A DNA stretch of 64,000 bases from Rhynchopus sp. YZ270_cl-10. Taxonomy: Eukaryota; Euglenozoa; Diplonemea; Diplonemida; Diplonemidae. Shown in pieces: positions 19,001 to 29,325 of the stretch. Numbering within the stretch: the first letter of the stretch is position 1; every line of letters starts with the position of its first letter. The notes beneath the pieces are model-generated. The model saw only the letters and a program-made list of their open reading frames with translations. It searched no databases and had not been told where the DNA came from. The stretch is taken from positions 992,001-1,056,000 of the forward strand of contig OZ037895.1 of the NCBI GenBank assembly GCA_964035575.1. Reading direction: 5' to 3'. Both the position numbers and the translations under genes were made by a program.

Positions 19001-19158
19001 CAGAGTGCACAAACGTCTTCCTCTACATTGATGCGATATCTGCACACCTGCAGCGCAACTATCTAGACCTTGGCAAGCTCGCCTGTGGATACAAACAGGG
19101 GCTTGTTGTCACACAGATGCCAGAACTCCCTTGGAAGAAGTGTAGTGATGGTAAATGA
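16093..19158 (+). CDS. Multi-BRCT protein, TOPBP1/Dpb11-like
   Basis: Encodes 1,021 residues in one exon. At least six BRCT repeats are marked by their conserved Trp: VRVTWAHH (about residue 88), VVWEGWL (180), TLDWVFQCM (324), VTEDWLTHCW (495), VEPAWLAQ (683) and LTPNWVRDSG (833). A possible seventh lies at 895-1000. The first pair (GVSTSERETITGLVRAAGG; TSGFQGTDSERIDNLITSEGG) resembles the N-terminal BRCTs of TOPBP1/Rad4/Dpb11, phosphopeptide-binding scaffolds for replication initiation and the DNA-damage checkpoint. A Lys/Glu-rich linker lies near residue 725-745. The ATG is 22 nt behind TACAG|ACG (AG at 16070-16071). PTIP- or Rtt107-like function is an alternative. Acts in the nucleus by inference. 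Confidence 0.85.
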   Translation: MEGSNAAEAPRKRKREGVLSSDYVCITGVSTSERETITGLVRAAGGLVCADLYSDVTVLIAGHSNTEKAHKAKTLGIPMVRVTWAHHSAVSTDRIDPESADYRLQTLSGFTVITSGFQGTDSERIDNLITSEGGLREVEVSKSTLPAKSAVLVREDGAMPRGEVLQRGVVKEAYAQCIPVVWEGWLAAVAAQGYVSETLLAKFSLIDSEPAVPAVVDASMETKLTEAMKRDPFPYDKAPLQGMSLYVHRGDAEAKCVEWVNACCVRLGASRSNTVSTRTTHLVVASPNSRRMLQTQRLAQIASGSLAPSGPIASVFPASHIVTLDWVFQCMAQGVRLDTTPFVYSLEAVEEKLPAKLAQRQPMVAPKGKSSASMPPLKKARESMGPPPVQPVKLQRDAGEVQEEKIKRAQKAFGASQMFKGCIFVTSTSFSRHGKGTVSQLVIAHGGVVLTQAKLEEGGNVGTIFFVDPHHPSRDNKLAHQVDKAPPDAQVVTEDWLTHCWNYLTALRGLAAEGSPEKFTATATRWEGTIRTAHLDHSAAVVAVQKTLSDLESGVDGALPDPKAHFMFHVAVLKRHALPDGRGVAASPFTQHGKLRTAKKKGTGVAVCFEGFTPNAMCLMAKAVELLGGKETRDFDSFVTTHVVVTEAYLMSEAGRASRLLKRAEQGAAKGGSAIVLGVEPAWLAQSATKGYFTEETPFVLFPQRAAQTPSQAVSEPTPVVKTKQKEEEKNEGKEEKKLIDPDTPSPRARLNFDTTLKRDTAVKVYFALSGKSGVQFPFEPLGVLTSIVTRLRGRVADTCSEATHLVTSTFITTETACVALASGKWILTPNWVRDSGRKGSWQQEGEYEWSPELVADMAARSEMSPQSRDVVKARVLAGAAQYWRRAKGGAFKQWNVVLLAEDAYLTTLKAGGANIVSRTLPEDFTEDRVILISKGYYKNLSPDYKQTIVNINMFRHKQLTAGADPQTVSECTNVFLYIDAISAHLQRNYLDLGKLACGYKQGLVVTQMPELPWKKCSDGK

Positions 19159-20255
19159 GTTTGACCCTGGCCCATATGCTGAAATATGGATGTGCAAAAA
19201 GCGAAAGTGAATTTAAAATATGTACATCTTTCAATTTTTTTTCCGCAGTAGGGTGTCTTTTTTTTGCATTCGAGTTTGCGGTAACCAATTTCTTGTTGTG
19301 CAGGGTGTTTTTTATTTTAGATTATTCTGTGGGGGGAAATGCGTCGGGTGGAGAAACGGTCAGTCTTGCGGCACCTTTCTCTTTGCAACCCGTTTAGATT
19401 ATTGCCTTCACGGTGACATTGTCCTGGCAACAAAGCAAGGGAACAACGCTTTTTTTTCATTCTTACTTTATAACTTTGTTACCATTTTTCCCTGCTCACC
19501 ATGGTACCAAAGTCACTGTGTTCTTGAGGGGGATAGGGTGGGGGGTCATCGTTCATCCCCCTCTGTACTCTGTACTGCACGATCGACGTATGCTTGCCGA
19601 ACAGAACGTACGGTGCTTTGTTTTTGTCCCTGCGAGTAGGGCAGATATAACCCGCCTTCAGTGGAGGGTGATTGTTGATTTGGTGCAAAAAAAAAGGAAA
19701 CTCGGCGTGGGATTCTACCCACCACCACCACCACCACCACCGTGGTTAATGTTTTTTTCAAAAACGTTCACATAGAAAGAAAGAATAGGGGGGGATTTTG
19801 TTTTATTCAAAAAAAGTTGTATTTAGGATGATTGTAGGCTACAATCGTTTAGTCTTCACGCAGTCGCATTGAATCATTCGCGTACTCGATCACCACGTGG
19901 TAGGTGCCAAAAATTACGAACGACAGCCGGGTATTTGATATTATCCCTGACTCACACCCTTTTGTACAAGACCTGTGCGATTACGAAATTGTGGTCAAAA
20001 AAAGGTAGTTCAGCATAGAGAGGCTTCGGTTCACCTTATTCATAATCCTCTTTTATTTCCCTCAAAAAACACCACAAATCACAGGGTGACACACACACAC
20101 AAAAACGAACAACACAACACCCCAACACATACACACCCTCCACTCCATGGGAGGGGGGTTTGTCCCTCCCATCGATCTCCACCTTTCTTTTTGGGGGATA
20201 CTTTGAGCCCCCCTACTGGGGTCTCTTTTACAATTTCCACTAGCAATTTTCTTCG
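19159..20255. other. Spacer
   Basis: No gene supported. Contains a short CCA run (19719-19741) and one family A copy (20002-20045). Confidence 0.55.
20002..20045 (+). repeat. Family A element (A3), diverged
   Basis: AAGGT...GAGAGGCTTCGGTTCACCTTAT. The right arm TTCACCTT is kept; the left arm is partly degraded. Confidence 0.45.
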
Positions 20256-20837
20256 ATGTTGTTTGATAGTACTTTGGTGACGGCATTGCTGTGTTCGTTC
20301 ATGATGTGCGATGCCTGCGATGAAAGCGCGCCGGGAAAGGTTTACTGCACAACCGACGAGCGTGACGGTGTGGTGCACTACAATAAATGCTTTTGCCCCC
20401 TCTCCAGCTGTTCTGGTCCGGACGTCTCTGAAAACTCCGACAGCACTGACCATACCTCAGAATATTCTTGCGAAGCCCGCACCGGGTACCTCGCCAGCAT
20501 GCTCGCTAAAGTAACCTGCATGACTCTTGGCACCGCGCTCCTCTGCTGGCTTCTATTCTGTAAAGGCCCACGGTGTACCTCCACAGAGATTTGTCATGGA
20601 GGTATATGTTGCACACATCGACAAAAAAAATCTCAAGAAAGGGCTGAAGAACGAGAAGGGGGAGGGGGAGGAGAAGGAGAAGGAGGAGGGGTTATAGGCG
20701 CAGACCAACTCCCAGTATTATACTCTGGTGTCGTGTATGCAGAGCAAGGTGTAGGGGTGGGTGGTCAGCCGGCGGAAGGGAGCGTCGTAGAAATGAGCCC
20801 GAGGCTGTCCTCAGAGGAGGCGGAGGAGGTGAAATGA
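20256..20837 (+). CDS. Putative type I membrane protein, Cys-rich
   Basis: Encodes 193 residues of no family I recognise. A hydrophobic N-terminus (MLFDSTLVTALLCSFMMC) looks like a signal peptide. A roughly 75-residue Cys-rich outer part follows, with pairs such as CFCPLSSC. A hydrophobic span (CMTLGTALLCWLLFC, about residues 88-103) comes next, then a CCTHRQKK stop-transfer. The tail is polar with a Gly/Glu run and ends SSEEAEEV. The layout signal-ectodomain-TM-tail supports a real gene; lack of homologs and its place at the edge of a repeat-rich tract are reasons for doubt. Confidence 0.45.
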   Translation: MLFDSTLVTALLCSFMMCDACDESAPGKVYCTTDERDGVVHYNKCFCPLSSCSGPDVSENSDSTDHTSEYSCEARTGYLASMLAKVTCMTLGTALLCWLLFCKGPRCTSTEICHGGICCTHRQKKSQERAEEREGGGGGEGEGGGVIGADQLPVLYSGVVYAEQGVGVGGQPAEGSVVEMSPRLSSEEAEEVK

Positions 20838-21143
20838 AGAGGGAGGAAAAAAAAAAATAGAATTTTGTGTGTCGTTAATGTGTACAGAATTTTGTGTGTT
20901 TTTTGTGCTTTTGATGGGTCCTTCGGGACCATAAGAAGAAGAAGAAAAAAGAAAAAAACAATATTGGTGATAAATTGCCATGACCTACCTACTAAACTAA
21001 CAGAATTATCAAAAAAAAAAAAAAAAAAAATAGGATTTTCATTTTTCACGCGTTTGTGCATTAGAGAGGGGTGGGGAGAGTGGACTACGACCTCTCTCTC
21101 TCGCTCTCCGCTGATGTATTTTTGATGGTGGAATTTTCCTCCT

Positions 21144-21231
21144 TTGTTGTAGGCCGCAGGGTATTTTTGTGCTTTCATCCGGATGGCTGGCATCGTACAG
21201 TGGGTCAGTCGGAGGTGCCTGCATCAACTAC
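21144..21231 (+). repeat. Family G dispersed repeat, copy 1
   Basis: About 85 bp nearly identical to 23601-23688, including GTGCTTTCATCCGGATGGC and GGGTCAGTCGGAGGTGCCTG. A partial third copy is at about 50365-50410. Confidence 0.65.
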
Positions 21232-21436
21232 AGTTTGTTTGTTTTTTTATGTGTCGAGGCAGACTATACAAGGCTTTGAGTCATTTCCCCCCCTCTTTTT
21301 ATGTGTGTAGTCGCAGCAGTGTTTATCTTCGAATTCTTTAAGAAGAAGAAAAAAATAGGTGCGTTTTCCCTCGGTGTCCTGATCACGTTAGGTGTCTTTG
21401 AGAGGGCTTTATATTTCGAGTCAGATTTTTTTTTTT

Positions 21437-21476
21437 AGTGCCTACGTCCGCCGATGAAGTGAGACATTTTTTTTTA
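21437..21476 (+). repeat. Family C element (C2)
   Basis: AGTGCCTACGTCCGCCGATG followed by AAGTGAGACATTTTT; right part degraded. Confidence 0.5.
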
Positions 21477-21483
21477 TTCCCCT

Positions 21484-21832
21484 GGGAAATAAAGTATACG
21501 AAGGATTTGGCACTTTTAGCGGGATTTTATTTAATGATAATTTCACGCTAAATTTTGGTACATGTAGGTAGTAGGGCTGGAGGGACCGTCCAGCCTTTTT
21601 TAGCCTCCCTCCAGCCTCCTCAATCCCGCCAGCCCCTCAGCGGGCCTATCTAGGGGTCCGCGGGACCCAGTAGCACTGGCGGGAGGGTAATGAGAGCTTT
21701 TTTTTTTTTTTTTTCACGCTCTTTTTTTTTTTTTTCCCTGAGAGCTTCCTGTGAGGACACATACTCGTTAGTTATTGCACAATAAATGAATCCCGCTAAA
21801 AGTGCCAAATCCTTTCGTATACTTTATTTCCC
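21484..21832. mobile_element. MITE-like element with 43-bp terminal inverted repeats
   Basis: Left end 21484-21526 begins GGGAAATAAAGTATACGAAG; right end 21789-21832 is its reverse complement with one 1-bp indel. The interior (~260 bp) is non-coding and contains its own GGCTGGA/TCCAGCC hairpin. No clear target duplication is seen. Confidence 0.7.
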
Positions 21833-21848
21833 GTGAAATAAAATTACG

Positions 21849-22014
21849 TATTCACCTCCTTTTAGCGGATTATTTTGCAATACTTCACTTATTTTTTTCC
21901 CAGGCTCGTGCACTCAATTTGCCTCGCTTCGCTCGGCAAATTAAGTAGCCCTCGCCTGGGAAAAAAATGCGTGAAGTTATCGCAAAATAAAACCCCGCTA
22001 AAAGGAGGTGAATA
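21849..22014. mobile_element. Second MITE-like fold-back, related to its neighbour
   Basis: Left arm begins TATTCACCTCCTTTTAGCGG; right arm ends CCGCTAAAAGGAGGTGAATA. Both arms then share the TTATTTTGC...ACTTCAC module seen just inside the ends of the 21484 element. The centre is a CTCGTGCACTC-type hairpin rich in TCGC. It lies 16 bp from its relative. Confidence 0.7.
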
Positions 22015-23600
22015 AATAGTTATTTTTTTTTGCACTTCTCAATTTTTTTTTCTTTTTTTTTTTTTCCCCGCCACCTCTTTGCCTTTTCGTTTAGAACAGA
22101 ACGTATATGAAATAATCTCCCCGCTTGAGTTTTTTCTTCGGGGTTACTTAACTGTGGACAAGATGTGTGTATGTGTGTTGTGGTTGCTATATTCTGTGTG
22201 GCTTGTTTACCCTTAGTACAGTGTTGGCTTAAAGGTGTCAGAAGGAATCTCATTGGTCCTAATGCACACGTCTTTTAATTAAACGACGGTGCATTGTGCC
22301 TTAAGAGAGTCACAGTCACCGACTAAGCGCACTTCTAGCTTCGCCCTACCAAAAAAAAAAAAACAATTTTTTTTTCTTTTTTTCAATAGCCCTCTTCAGA
22401 TGCGGGTGTGATGTCGGAAGGAGGTATACCTTTTCCGTTTGCGATTACAAAAGTAGTCGTGTTATCGCGAAAAAAAAAAAAACGCACGTGTTTTCGCAAC
22501 TACGGTACCTGGTACCCAAATACCCAGGTACCCAGACCCACGCAGTGGCACATGACCTCAAGTGTGAGTGACCCACACTATGCCCACCCACGCAGTACAG
22601 AGACATATCTTGACGTCAAGCTTCAAGGGGTCTATAAAGGTCTCAAGCGCTCCCTTGGCGCTCCTACATTGATATACTACAACCGGAGGCGGTTATTCAC
22701 CCGGCCTCACTTTGCTGCGCATATGCTCGAGTGGCAAACATTCCGCGCCTTACCCCGCAATACAAGCAATTATTCCACGTGGGGGTATTTTTATATGTAC
22801 AATATTAGAGACAACCATGTGTCTTTTTTTTTTTGTTTTTTTCAACATTTTTTTCATACACTGTCGAGGGATTTTTGTATAGGTCCTGGGTTGGACCTTA
22901 AATTGCATCCGGGGGTCCGTTCCTCCAGAAACTCTATGAAGGTGTTGACCGCTCGAACCGATGTCTCCTACCTGAGAGATTACAAAACAGGAGGCGAGGA
23001 GGGGTATGCGGGGCGTTTTTGTGCCTTCAGGGTCTTTTTGTTTTTCAGCAACCCTGCCTCTCCTATATCACCAGTGCATAGCCTTTGTCTTTCTGTTGGG
23101 GTATGCGGGACTTCCCCTAGTCCTCAGGGTCTAAACGCCCCTGCCCTCTTTTATGCAAGTTCACCCTGGCAGGGTATATAAATGCTGGGTCAGGCTGGCC
23201 CCCCTATGCTATGATGGGTGCTCGCACCCGGAGCATAAATGGCCAGCGGTCAGGCCAGAGTCGCTCTACGGAGTCTCTCTGCCACGCCTTTGGGTTACGG
23301 TGTGCTGCCTGTAAGGACGTCCATGTATATCCCTAAGAGAAAGGGTGAGGCCCAACTGTCGGTACAGCATGGGGCGCCAAGAGAGAGATGTTGTGACCCC
23401 CCCGCCCACCCCTTTTTGTGTTTTTGGGTTTCTGCTCTCTTGTGTAGACTATCGTGCATCAAGCGTTGGGTGCAGCGAACTGCAGTACCTGTAAGCTCAC
23501 AACTCTTCAACGGAAGGTGGGCCGCCGGCTGTCGAGCGGTTGTGAACCGCCCTCGTTCTCTTACGGTACGGGCCAGTCATTAGGTTTCCTTTTTACATCT

Positions 23601-23688
23601 TCTGTTGTTGGCCGCAGGGTACTTGTGCTTTCATCCGGATGGCTGGCATCGTACGTGGGTCAGTCGGAGGTGCCTGCATTAATAACTT
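23601..23688 (+). repeat. Family G dispersed repeat, copy 2
   Basis: Matches 21144-21231 over the full length with a few indels. Confidence 0.65.
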
Positions 23689-24378
23689 CACTTTGTATTC
23701 CAAGTCACTCTCTATGGTATAGCCACTCACACATAACACACGTCGCACACAGCCTTTCAGCGCCGGATCTCGATGGTCCCCTCCCTTCCCCCAGTTTTTT
23801 TTTGGTTTCGCCGTGCTACACATTTTTTCGTCGATAACTCAAATACCCAACAGTCCTCTTCACTCCCCTCAAAGAAACCAATTTTCAAAAAAAAAAAAAA
23901 AAATCTTTCAACACTTTCAACACTCTTGCCTCGAATCTTACTTCCTTCTAGCCTATTTGATAGCTTTTTTTTTTGTTTTGTGTGTGTGTCCTCTGCTGGC
24001 GCCCCGCTTTTCCCCCTGATGCGTGTCCATGAGGACAAAACCATCAAGGTTTTTTTTGACTAAGCTGTTGGTAGCTTAAGTTCAGCATTTGTTTCTCTCT
24101 TTTTTCCTCAAAAACAGGGTGTGGTGTGAAGCATGCCATTTAGTGGGGGTATTTTTCATTTTTTTTTTTTTTTTTGAAGTGTTCACATAAGCTGTGCGCT
24201 GTTCGTGTGAATGTGTAGTCTTCGTGCTTTTAGATGATTGGCAATATATTTTTTTTTGTGGCGGATTTTTCTCGTTCTGATTGCGAGGGTCCGATTGTTC
24301 AAGAATACAACACCAGCCATCATGACCCTGTGCAGAAGATAGGTCAGTATGTCTTGACTTTTCTTTTTTTTTTTTTTG

Positions 24379-24409
24379 ATATACTTTCAAATTTGATTTG
24401 AAAGTATAT
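24379..24409. repeat. Perfect 14-bp palindrome
   Basis: ATATACTTTCAAAT, 3-nt spacer, then its exact reverse complement; preceded by a T run. Confidence 0.6.
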
Positions 24410-24615
24410 GAATTTGCTTTTTTTTCTTTTTTCTGCACATAGGTTGGCGAGAGTCACAGTGTGTGTGTGTGTTCTCTAATTGTTCTTTTCTAAGCATTTT
24501 TTTTCCATCCAGAAAACGGGGAAAGGGAAATGCAATACAAAAAAAAAGGGTATTCACTACTTGGCTAACTCACTAGGGAGGAAAACGTTTTCCCCCCACT
24601 CTCCCCCTTTTTTTT

Positions 24616-24656
24616 AAGGTGACCAAGCACGAGAGGCTTAGGGTCATCTTATAAAC
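24616..24656 (+). repeat. Family A hairpin element (A4), near consensus
   Basis: AAGGTGACC and GGTCATCTT arms, inner AAGC/GCTT stem, loop ACGAGAG, then ATAAAC. Confidence 0.7.
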
Positions 24657-24746
24657 CTATCTCATAAACCCCGTTCTTGAATGGAAAAGAAAGAGCAATA
24701 CACACAGTTCGACTGTCTGTCACAGTGCAAAAAGAAACCAAATACA

Positions 24747-24858
24747 AATTGTGGTGCTCCGGGAGGGGTCGATATTGACAGGTCGCTGACACAGGGACTT
24801 TATACACACCCCCCCTGATATTGACAGGTCGTTGACCGACTTCCGAAAACACCAAATT
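24747..24858. repeat. Fold-back element, family F copy 1
   Basis: Imperfect ends (AATTGTGGTGCTCCGG with CCGAAAACACCAAATT) around two copies of GATATTGACAGGTCG. Related to 39289-39358. Confidence 0.5.
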
Positions 24859-25000
24859 GCATTTCTACCTTTTGAGGTAACCTCCCTCTTTTTTTTACCT
24901 TTCTTTTTTGCGTTTTTTTTGCTGACACAGTGTCTGATTGATAACAGATTTAATTTTCTACTTTTATGAAGCGCTCTCTGGGGTTGGATAACCGGAGAAC

Positions 25001-25062
25001 CAGTTGCTCTGCGTCCGCCGATGAATGGTGAGGCGTTTTTGCACTTTCAACTTCTCTTTTTA
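25001..25062 (+). repeat. Family C element (C3), near consensus
   Basis: CTGCGTCCGCCGATG, then GTGAGGCGTTTTTGCAC and TTTCAACTTCTC, running into a T tract. Confidence 0.6.
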
Positions 25063-25270
25063 CTTTTTTTCAAATAATCACCCCCCTCCCAAACCCCACA
25101 CAATGACTTTACTTACGGTTTTCACCGTTGGCTTACAACAAGAAAACTACAAAGTAAACAAAGAGGGTATATTTTTTTGCACCCTCTTTGCATTCTTTTC
25201 GTTTCGTAAAGAAAATAATGTATATGGAATAAGAAAACTACAAAGTAAACCCATCAGGTCGATTCATTTA

Positions 25271-25365
25271 CCGGTAACATATACTGACCGTTACAATATT
25301 TGACCTTTTCCGGGGTTTTTAGGGGAGTTTGACCTTTTTTTTTTACGGTCAATATATGTTACCGG
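25271..25365. repeat. Fold-back element, family E copy 1
   Basis: 21-bp ends CCGGTAACATATACTGACCG(T) with one mismatch to the right arm. Inside, TTTGACCTTTT occurs twice, flanking a CCGGGGTTTTTAGGGG stretch. Confidence 0.6.
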
Positions 25366-26009
25366 TACGGTATGTTACCGTCGTGGACGCTGCCACAGGA
25401 GGCTACCTCCCTACTGACAGATGCATGCCCTCTCGCCCAGAGGCCCGCCACTCTTTACAAAGGCAGAGGTGGCTAAGCAATAGTGACCATTTAGGTATCG
25501 TCTTACAGCGTTCTTAAAAAGGTGGTGTGTGTGCGACATTATTCGTCTTTTGCAAAACAAAAACTTAGTGGAGCACACTCTAGGGTGGCTACACTAATAC
25601 AACCAAGTTTTCAAAAACAAAAAAGATGGCTTTCTTTTTTTCCCTCGATTCCATGGAGGAAGGTGTATGTGATAGAACTCGAAGGGGTGGTCGTGCATGC
25701 TCTTAAGTCTTTATTGTGCTGTTAAAGAGATTTTTGCGCAAAAAACCGGTGTACGTTCATTCACATTGTAGAAGGCTTTGTCATTAAAGGATGATGCGAG
25801 GGTGGCAAACACACCCCCAAAAAAAAAAACGGTAGAAAAATAAAAAATATTGATGAAAACCCCAAAAATGGAATACAAAAAACAATCAGACTTAAGACTA
25901 CATGTGTACACCACATCCTGCATTTTTTTTTTCCTTAAACGATTCGATACATTCGTTTCGTGAAGAAAAGAATGCATAATATTATGAAATAACTTAAACG
26001 AATGTGATC

Positions 26010-26124
26010 AAGGTGACTAAGCACGAGAGGCTTAGGGTCATCTTATAAACCTTTTTTTTTTCTTCTTTCTTTTCTTCAAGTGTTTGCATCTCCAAGAGGC
26101 ATTGTGCACTTTCAGCTTTTGTGA
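26010..26124 (+). repeat. Family A (A5) joined to family C
   Basis: A5 occupies 26010-26050 with GTGACT/GGTCAT arms. After a T-rich stretch a C element follows (about 26081-26124, GCACTTTCAGCTTTT). The 14 bp before A5 (CGAATGTGATCA) also precede the copy at 47134, so the true unit starts further left. Confidence 0.6.
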
Positions 26125-26274
26125 TGTGATCAAAAAAAAGCCCCCGCAGTGTGTATTAAAAAAAATTGTTCAGATGTCTGTGGATATGGTTGTATCCAAA
26201 GGACGTCCCCCTTTTTATTGTGAAGACTTTTGCGAAAAATTAAAAAAGAAATCTACTTTATATTACATCAAGCT

Positions 26275-26361
26275 GGTGCTATACGGCGGGGTCAACTTTT
26301 CACAACTATGTGGGTGTGAAAAAAGTTGTGAAAACCCCCCCTCCCCCCCCGTATAGCACCA
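26275..26361. repeat. Small fold-back element
   Basis: TGGTGCTATACGG and CCGTATAGCACCA ends, G-run and C-run next, and an inner TCACAACT/AGTTGTGA stem. Confidence 0.55.
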
Positions 26362-26439
26362 CAAGCATACATTTATTTGAGGGAGCTATACAATCTGGTG
26401 ATACACTTCCTTCACTGAATTCGTGCAACAGACAAAAAA

Positions 26440-26542
26440 CCGTATTCGTAAAAAATGATCGACCGTACTAATGTTCGACCTTTTCAGGATTTTTTCTGGA
26501 AGTTCGACCTTTTTTTACGGTCGATAATTCTTACGATGACGG
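26440..26542. repeat. Fold-back element, family E copy 2
   Basis: Ends about 26 bp long (with GATCGACCGT innermost). Interior GTTCGACCTTTT twice around CAGGATTTTTTCTGG, the same plan as 25271-25365. Confidence 0.6.
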
Positions 26543-26571
26543 TACTCTTATTTTTGTGCCTTTCTATAGGT

Positions 26572-26741
26572 ACACGACGTTGAAGTAAATGACTTTACTT
26601 GTGATTTTACATGTAATTTTACTTGTGAAAATAGTTTACTTGTGGCACACATAAAAACGTAAGCGTACAGCTAAAACACGAGTAAAAAAAAAAAAAAGAC
26701 ATGTAAAACCACAAGAAGAGTAATTTACTTCAACGTCGTGT
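26572..26741. mobile_element. Fold-back/MITE with CACGACG ends
   Basis: 19-bp ends ACACGACGTTGAAGTAAAT and exact reverse complement. The interior repeats TTTACTTGTG. A TA precedes the left CACGACG. Related in its ends to 39768-39912. Confidence 0.6.
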
Positions 26742-27139
26742 GTCCATTCTATGCCCCCTCCCCCTCAACCTACCTTTTTTTCCCCCGGGTAATCAAAAAA
26801 GACTTTCCTCGCCCTTTGGGTGAGTGTTCAGGGAGGCTCTTTCAGCAACTCAAAGTTTTCTCTCCCTGACCCTCACCGCGAGGTTCCCCGCGAGAACTGA
26901 TGTGTGGAAAACTAGGTTTGTTTGTAGGTTTTTTTTGTTTTTTTTGTGTCAACAAAACGAAGTAAATTCAAAGTTTTTTTTTTACTTTTTTTTTTTGTTT
27001 GAAGGGAACGTCTTATCCCCCCCACTTGATGGGTGAGCTGCATGCAGGGGCTTAGGTTCAACAAAAAATATTGCCAGACTTAACAAAAAAAGGCAATATC
27101 ATTAGCTCCCCCAGCTTTCTTTCTCTCTCTCCCCCCCTT

Positions 27140-27265
27140 AATGGTGGCAGTATTGTGATGGGAGCCCATTGGAATACGCAAAATACATCAAAATACATCG
27201 CAATACATGTATTTTGATGTATTTTGCGTATTCCAATGGGCTCCCATCACAATACTGCCACCATT
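27140..27265. repeat. Perfect 59-bp inverted repeat
   Basis: Arms 27140-27198 and 27207-27265 are exact reverse complements around an 8-nt centre. The outer half is GGTGGCAGTATTGTGATGGG-like unique sequence; the inner half repeats AAATACATC. A perfect pairing of this length implies recent origin or active homogenisation. Confidence 0.8.
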
Positions 27266-27473
27266 ACTCCCCCCCTCCCCCACTTTACAACCAACCATTT
27301 CAGGAAAAAAAAAACGGGAACCAACTATACCCCCACACAACACACACTGTTGGCAGGTTTAATACATAAAGAGTGTAAACTGTACTAAAAACTTTTTTGG
27401 GGTGCTGTACTAAACACACTACCCCTCCATTCTGCCCTGAACCTCCTGAGTCCACTTCTCTCTCTTCCTACAC

Positions 27474-28976
27474 ATGCGTCGATGTCTCCACGCCGTTACC
27501 CGTAAGGTCGCACAACAACGTCGCAGCTGGTCAGATGAATTCCGCCACATGGTTGAGGAGGAGGAAGTAAACTGCAAGCTCGGGGAGGTACCGTACTACG
27601 AAGGCCATCCTTTGGTTGCGGTGATGTTCGGCTGGCCAGGGGCGACGGAGGAGGGCATGCGGCCGTACAGCGAGGTGTACGACAGGATGGGTGTGCCCAG
27701 CGTCATGGTCATCCCGACCGAAAAGGAGTACGACGACGTGCTCCAAGGGGACCTGCGGGTGCAGAGGGTGTTCGCAGAGCTGCAGGTGGAGCTGTGCAAT
27801 TTGCGGAGTGACATCCTTCTCCACTTCTTTTCCACCGCAACGCAGCCCTATCTTGGAGCCTGCGTCTACCTTGGTCGTCGTGTAATGAAAGGTGCCATCT
27901 TCGACTCAGGGCCGGTACCTCATGTTGAGCATCAACAGTGGGAGAACGCTACCCGCACCGCGCGTGCTCGGAAGCTGCTAGAGGAGCAAGGTGACGCACC
28001 CAAGTCAGGTCCACTTCGTACAGCAATGTCAAGCTGTATGAGGTGGGGCAAAGAGTGCGCCGCAGGCTGGGAAGCGAGAAGCAGAGAGTTGATGCAGATG
28101 GAGCTGCTGTTCACCCCACAGCTCTTCTTGAGGAGTGCGGAGGATCCGTTGTTGCAGGGTGAGTATGTTGGGGGGGAAATGGAAAAAAGATAAAAATTTA
28201 AAAAAAAACAACCATTCGCATCGCAGGGGCTACGACGAAAACATCTCAAACCAGCGCGACAGAAAGTCGCAGCGTGTCTGGGAGGTATCCTGGCCAGGTG
28301 CACAACACTGCGGGCTGCTTCGTGTATGTTTATTTTACCAAACCACCCCCAATAATTATCCATTCCAACGGTACACCAACACAACCACCACAGACACACG
28401 CGAAGGAGTACGAAGACGTGCTGCGCGACTTTGTCTTCAGTGTGAAAGACATTCCTGTCGAGCAGCTTGAGGTGGGCCGTGGTGCTGGCGCAGAGTGGCC
28501 ACCTGGGTATGAGAGGGGTCACGAGGATGTTTTTATATGGCTGGGTCACCATCAATACTTCCATTTCAAATTTTTTTTTCCCCCCCAATTTTCATTTTCA
28601 CAGCATCCCCACCGACGAAGAGATGCGACACTCTTTGAAGCTGGCTAGACCGTATTTGAGTGAGTTCCACGAGGAAGAAGTCCAACGTGCACGCAGGCTC
28701 AAAGACCGTCAGGTCCTCCTTGACGAGCAGAAACGCGCCGTGGCTGAGGGGAAGGCTATGTACCGCTACCCTGACGGCACCATCTCGCAGGAGCCTCAGG
28801 ACGTTGCCGACACAAAGGCGTACCTCGATGCGACACACGAGGAGTTCCCTCAGGGCGTGGTCGACCTGCGTGGCAGACAAGACAAACAGCGCACGCCCAT
28901 GAACATCGAGCACGGCAAATTCGATGTGCCCCCCGTCCAACACGTCGTCGTTCCGAAGAGGCTTGATAGACCATAG
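27474..28976 (+). CDS. DUF829/TMEM53-like protein, 4 exons
   Basis: Proposed exons are 27474-28162, 28227-28284, 28394-28506 and 28604-28976 (410 residues). Introns start GTATGT, GTATCC and GTATGA, end CAG, and keep frame throughout. Exon 1 holds the family features: LVAVMFGWPGATEEGMRPYS (beta-strand plus the G-W-x-G turn), DILLHFFST and KGAIFDSGP, as in DUF829/TMEM53 proteins of alpha/beta-hydrolase-like fold with no settled function. The last two exons (DEEMRHSLKLARPYL, then a charged helical tail) are not recognised. The first exon boundary was chosen by the GTAT donor preference; a GTGAGT five bases earlier would break frame. Confidence 0.6.
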
Positions 28977-29325
28977 AGCGGGGGGGGTGTGGGTGTGGGT
29001 GTGGGGTAGGGGAAACAACGTTTTGTGGTATTGTGAAATCCTAACCTTCGGGTGACATTGTGTTTTTGCACAGAGCCTGTCATATTGTTTTCAAAAGGAA
29101 GTATGATGAACACCTTTTTGTCTTGAAGCAATGCACGTCAACTACCCCTCAATCCCCTTCCTCTCACACACTTCCGATGATAATGTGGACTTTTTTTTTC
29201 ACAAACCAATCCTCACACACACCAACTCTGTGCCTTTTTGCACTTCGTATTTGGGATAATATTTGCGCTTTAATTTCCTCATGATATGTCCATTACTCTC
29301 TCTACCCACCAGAAGCAACACCATC
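28977..29325. other. Short spacer
   Basis: A GT-rich run (28981-29010) and a T-rich tract; a CCAG at 29310-29312 is the likely acceptor for the next gene. Nothing else seen. Confidence 0.5.

Noticed and set aside
22411-23181. 256-codon plus-strand frame
   Set aside because: Passes through T runs and low-complexity stretches, shows no domain, signal or GC-rich codon bias, and sits in a repeat-rich tract.
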